Shown in pieces: positions 14,890 to 17,282 of a stretch of DNA of 17,282 bases; within the stretch, counting starts at the first letter, position 1; each line of letters opens with the position of its first letter. Source of the stretch: an uncultured Mollicutes bacterium (GTDB lineage: Bacteria > Bacillota_I > Bacilli_A > ML615J-28 > CAG-313); contig UQAI01000033.1 of the NCBI GenBank assembly GCA_900538885.1, positions 1-17,282 on the forward strand, given 5' to 3'. The notes beneath the pieces are model-generated. The model was not told the DNA's origin and ran no database searches. It worked only from the letters and a program-made list of their open reading frames with translations. The position numbers were made by a program, and so were the translations under genes.

Positions 14890-16572
14890 ATGGCAGTAAA
14901 AAATGTATATAAAGAATTAGCAGATTTAATTTTTCCAAATATAACAGAAACAATTGAGGATTTAGAAAATAGATATCCTAAGCGTGATTTACCTGAAGGA
15001 GCGTTCGTAACAAGATTCGCACCTAGTCCTACCGGTTTTTTACACACCGGTTCACTTTTCGCAGCGACAATCAGTTGGAAACTAGCTACCCAAAGTAAAG
15101 GTGTTTTCTATGTTAGACTTGAAGATACTGACCAAAAACGTGAAATTGAAGGTTCGGGTAAAGACTTAATTGATCAACTTGCAAAGTTTGATATAGTTCC
15201 TTCTGAAGGATACTATGGTGATCATCAAGAAGGCGATTACGCGCCATACGTTCAAAGTGAAAGAGAAAACATTTATAAAGTTGTAATTAAATATATGATT
15301 GAACATAATATGGCTTACCCTTGCTTTTGTTCAACTACTGAATTAGATGAATTAAGAAAAGCTCAAGAAGCAAACAAAGAAAATTTCGGCTATTATGGTA
15401 AATATGCAAAATGCAGTTTCTTAACTCCAGAAGAAGCAATCGAAAGAATTAAAAATGGTGAACCATATGTAATTCGTTTCCGCTCCCATGGTGATAGTAG
15501 TAAAAAAGTAAAATTTGTTGATGCTATTCGTGGTGAAATTGAAATTGCGGAAAATGATCAACACATTGTCATTTTAAAGAGTGATAATTTACCAACATAT
15601 CACTTTGCACATTTAGTAGATGACCACTTTATGCGCACTACTCATGTAACAAGAGGCGAAGAATGGATGCCTAGTGTTCCTGTCCATCTTGAATTATTTG
15701 ATACTATGAAATGGGAACGTCCAACTTATGCACATCTACCTGTAATTATGAAACTTGATAATGGTAATCGTCGTAAACTTTCTAAACGTAAAGATCCAGA
15801 AGCTGCAGTATCTTATTTCCTTGAACAAGGTTATCCAGTTGATGGCTTTATGGAATACTTATTTACAATTGCTAACTCTAATTTTGAAGCATGGCGTGAT
15901 GAAAACCCTAAAGCCCCAAGAAGTGAATTTAAACTAACTTTTAATAAAATGTCATTAGATGGTGCATTATTTGATCTTGCGAAAATTCAAAACTTATGTA
16001 AAGAAAAACTAGGTCATATGGATACTCAAACGTTTGCTAGTGAATCATATAAATGGGCCAAAGTTTATAGTAAAGAATTGCAAGAATTAATTGAAAGAAA
16101 TTTTGATTATTATGCATCAATCGTAGGAATTGAAAGAGAAAAAGAAAATCCTCGTAAGGATTATGAAAAATACTCAGATATTTTCCCACTAATTAAGTTT
16201 TTCTATAATGACTATTATGAAGAAATGTTTGATGAAAACTTTAATATTCCAGAAAACATATCTAAAGAAAATGCAATTAAAATGTTAAATCTTTATGCGA
16301 AAAAGTTAGATTTAACATTAGATGAAGAAGAATGGTTTAATACGATGAAAGAAGTAGCTGTTGAATGTGGCTTTGCAGCAACACCAAAAGAATGGAAGAA
16401 AAACAAAGAAGCATTTCCAGGACATGTTGGTGATTTAGCAGCTTTACTTAGAATGGTAAATACCCTAAGATTACAATCACCAAACCTATATTATGTTATG
16501 AAAATTTTAGGTAAGGCTGAAGTACTTCATCGTATAAAATTAGCAACAAAAAAATTAGAAGAGAATAATTAA
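14890..16572 (+). CDS. gltX: Glutamate--tRNA ligase (long, Clostridia-type)
   Basis: It charges tRNA-Glu with glutamate. It is a class I synthetase: RFAPSPTGFLHTGSLF carries the HIGH-equivalent HTGS (52-55), and KLSKRKDPEA begins at Lys296 (KMSKS-equivalent KLSKR). FVDAIRGEIE and HFAHLVDDHFMRTTHVTRGEEW are strong E/Q-synthetase motifs. At 560 aa it is longer than the common ~480-aa bacterial enzyme, with an N-terminal extension of about 40 residues and a long helical anticodon-binding half, as in the long GltX versions annotated in Clostridia and related Bacillota. Without genome context I cannot say if it is discriminating, or also charges tRNA-Gln for later amidation. The ATG has AAGAGG upstream. 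It lies between two tRNA genes, one for its own substrate. Confidence 0.95.
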   Translation: MAVKNVYKELADLIFPNITETIEDLENRYPKRDLPEGAFVTRFAPSPTGFLHTGSLFAATISWKLATQSKGVFYVRLEDTDQKREIEGSGKDLIDQLAKFDIVPSEGYYGDHQEGDYAPYVQSERENIYKVVIKYMIEHNMAYPCFCSTTELDELRKAQEANKENFGYYGKYAKCSFLTPEEAIERIKNGEPYVIRFRSHGDSSKKVKFVDAIRGEIEIAENDQHIVILKSDNLPTYHFAHLVDDHFMRTTHVTRGEEWMPSVPVHLELFDTMKWERPTYAHLPVIMKLDNGNRRKLSKRKDPEAAVSYFLEQGYPVDGFMEYLFTIANSNFEAWRDENPKAPRSEFKLTFNKMSLDGALFDLAKIQNLCKEKLGHMDTQTFASESYKWAKVYSKELQELIERNFDYYASIVGIEREKENPRKDYEKYSDIFPLIKFFYNDYYEEMFDENFNIPENISKENAIKMLNLYAKKLDLTLDEEEWFNTMKEVAVECGFAATPKEWKKNKEAFPGHVGDLAALLRMVNTLRLQSPNLYYVMKILGKAEVLHRIKLATKKLEENN

Positions 16573-16584
16573 TATTCTCTTTAT

Positions 16585-16661
16585 GGCCTGGTGGTGAAGC
16601 GGTCTAACACATCGCCCTCTCAAGGCGACACTCGCGAGTTCAAACCTCGTCCAGGCTACCA
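16585..16661 (+). tRNA. tRNA-Glu(CTC)
   Basis: The acceptor stem GGCCTGG (16585-16591) pairs with CCAGGCT (16651-16657, first pair G-U), discriminator A, CCA encoded to 16661. The D stem is GTG/CAC. The anticodon stem TCGCC/GGCGA holds CTCTCAA, so the anticodon is CTC, reading GAG. The T arm is GCGAG-TTCAAAC-CTCGT. It starts 12 bases after the gltX stop, with no terminator between, so it is likely processed from the gltX transcript. Confidence 0.93.
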
Positions 16662-16693
16662 TTAAAGTAAAATAAGCTATTTTGACAAAAATT

Positions 16694-16737
16694 CATAGTT
16701 TCACTATGATGAAATGTTGAAAAGAGCTCTTTTTTTA
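16694..16737 (+). terminator. Weak terminator-like hairpins after tRNA-Glu
   Basis: CATAG-TTTCA-CTATG (16694-16708) is a small hairpin. AAAAG-AGCT-CTTTT followed by TTT (16720-16736) is a second that could end the gltX unit. Both stems are short and A/T-rich. The rest of the gap between 16662 and 16787 shows an isolated TATAAT (16749-16754) lacking a good -35 element, and nothing else I can support. Confidence 0.35.
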
Positions 16738-16787
16738 CTCAAAAAGTGTATAATTCACTAATTTTTCACGTTAAACATTTTAGACTA

Positions 16788-16816
16788 TTGCCAAATAAAA
16801 TATTTTTTGATAGAAT
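16788..16816 (+). promoter_or_regulatory. Promoter of the DUF3800-associated RNA
   Basis: TTGCCA (16788-16793), 17-bp spacer, TAGAAT (16811-16816). Transcription would start near 16823, about 108 bases before the DUF3800 ATG. A second -10-like TATGAT at 16835 lacks a well-spaced -35. Confidence 0.6.
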
Positions 16817-16822
16817 ATTATT

Positions 16823-16914
16823 GTAAAAATTGTATATGATATTATTGTCATATGACTTGGACTGGCGTATGCCTTGGTCCACCAACGGCGGGAAATAGTC
16901 CTGCCATTTTTTTT
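16823..16914 (+). ncRNA. Structured RNA upstream of a DUF3800 gene
   Basis: A ~90-nt element between a promoter and the DUF3800 SD. A perfect 10-bp palindrome GTCATATGAC sits at 16847-16856. A G/C-rich hairpin follows at 16858-16881: TGGAC/GTCCA outer stem, GGC/GCC inner stem, GTAT loop and a small bulge. TTGG at 16857 or 16874 can instead pair with CCAA at 16882-16885, giving alternative folds. The element ends in a terminator hairpin. Published comparative RNA screens describe several 'DUF3800' motifs upstream of such genes. I cannot say which, if any, this is. It could be a stand-alone small RNA or a cis attenuator. Confidence 0.55.
16887..16914 (+). terminator. Strong terminator directly before DUF3800
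   Basis: GGCGGG (16887-16892) pairs with CCTGCC (16900-16905; one G-U pair) around AAATAGT, followed by A and eight T's (16907-16914). Only two bases separate the T run from the SD AGGAAGGGG (16917-16925), so it ends the leader RNA just before the gene. Confidence 0.85.
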
Positions 16915-16930
16915 GTAGGAAGGGGCTGTT

Positions 16931-17251
16931 ATGGGGAAAATTCTTAGTAGTTTTATTGATGAGTCTGGTGATGTTGGATTTATCAAAGATACATCAAAAT
17001 ATTATATCATTACTTTTGTTATGCATAATCAAACTGATGATATAAAGAGTAATATTGAAAAAATAAAAGATTATTCCATATTTCATGGTGGACCTATGAT
17101 TAGAATAGAGTATCCATTTGATAATATGGAAATGACCGATAGTTATAACCGTTATGACTATAATATTCATGAAGAATATATAATAGATGAAGTTAGTTTT
17201 TATAGTTTTCATGTGGCTAGTATAAGTATTTATGTACCAAATAAGGGGTAA
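16931..17251 (+). CDS. DUF3800 domain protein, N-terminal part; possibly interrupted
   Basis: The N-terminus FIDESGDVGFIKDTSKYYIITFVM carries the DESGD motif that defines DUF3800, and FHGGPMIR matches the family's FH(A/G)GP-IR segment (residues ~51-58). The function of the family is unknown; members are common in mobile and accessory regions. The SD AGGAAGGGG lies five bases before the ATG. The frame stops at 17249 after 106 codons, while relatives are usually ~200-270 aa, and the family's distal acidic motifs have not yet appeared. After the TAA the same frame runs on (QMKKINGLL). Alternatively one base lost in the GGGG run at 17245-17248 would connect to GVTNEKNKW. So it is either a stop mutation, a frameshift, or a true short version. 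The window ends at 17282, so this stays open. Confidence 0.65.
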   Translation: MGKILSSFIDESGDVGFIKDTSKYYIITFVMHNQTDDIKSNIEKIKDYSIFHGGPMIRIEYPFDNMEMTDSYNRYDYNIHEEYIIDEVSFYSFHVASISIYVPNKG

Positions 17252-17282
17252 CAAATGAAAAAAATAAATGGATTACTTATTT

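Noticed and set aside
14841..15047. Minus-strand ORF overlapping the gltX start
   Set aside because: It lies opposite tRNA-Ser and the conserved gltX N-terminus and has no recognisable motif.
1..17282. Mycoplasma-type code with TGA as tryptophan
   Set aside because: folA and hpt end at TGA, in overlap with the next gene's ATG, and tryptophans are TGG.

Overview
The window is strongly A+T-rich bacterial DNA with the look of a Bacillota (low-GC Gram-positive, class Bacilli) chromosome. SD sequences are strong (GGAGG-type). Promoters are TTGNNN-N17-TATAAT, often with an extended TG. TGA is used as a stop (folA, hpt), so this is not a Mycoplasma-code genome. Rho-independent terminators are clear, and there is a complete GerA-type spore-germination receptor operon. 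The small tightly packed genes and the mix of spore genes with large InlB-repeat lipoproteins suggest an uncultured gut Bacilli lineage (RF39/Erysipelotrichales-like). That placement is inference.

Layout. 1-90: short degenerate tandem repeats and the terminator of the ger operon. 92-3498 (minus): germinant receptor operon in the order gerAB-gerAA-gerAC, tightly overlapping. 3721-4138: a short SSB-like protein with its own promoter and terminator. 4142-6421: promoter, thyA, folA and a plsC-type acyltransferase with overlapping or abutting ends, then a terminator; this links dTMP synthesis, folate recycling and phospholipid synthesis in one transcript. 6433-10227: a perfect-consensus cre-like site, a promoter and a 1221-residue lipoprotein combining InlB-type beta-grasp repeats, Ig-like domains and a glycerophosphodiester phosphodiesterase (GDPD) domain. 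10244-12064: promoter, a YwaF/TIGR02206 membrane protein and an extended-SDR epimerase joined by a TAATG overlap. 12054-13442: a badly decayed DUF885 metallopeptidase lipoprotein pseudogene. 13451-13480: a bidirectional terminator between converging units.

14640-13475 (minus): hpt-udk, a nucleobase/nucleoside salvage operon, divergent from a plus-strand unit tRNA-Ser(GGA) - gltX - tRNA-Glu(CTC), in which glutamyl-tRNA synthetase is directly followed by a tRNA for its own amino acid. The right end (16788-17282) holds a compact promoter, a roughly 90-nt structured RNA and a strong terminator directly in front of the SD of a DUF3800 gene. The gene's reading frame stops after 106 codons, although the family is usually about twice as long.

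The most interesting parts are the RNA-terminator-DUF3800 cassette, the cre-controlled chimeric GDPD lipoprotein with near-identical 195-bp tandem repeats, the germination operon with unusual gene order and a cysteine-less GerC, and the gltX/tRNA-Glu pairing.
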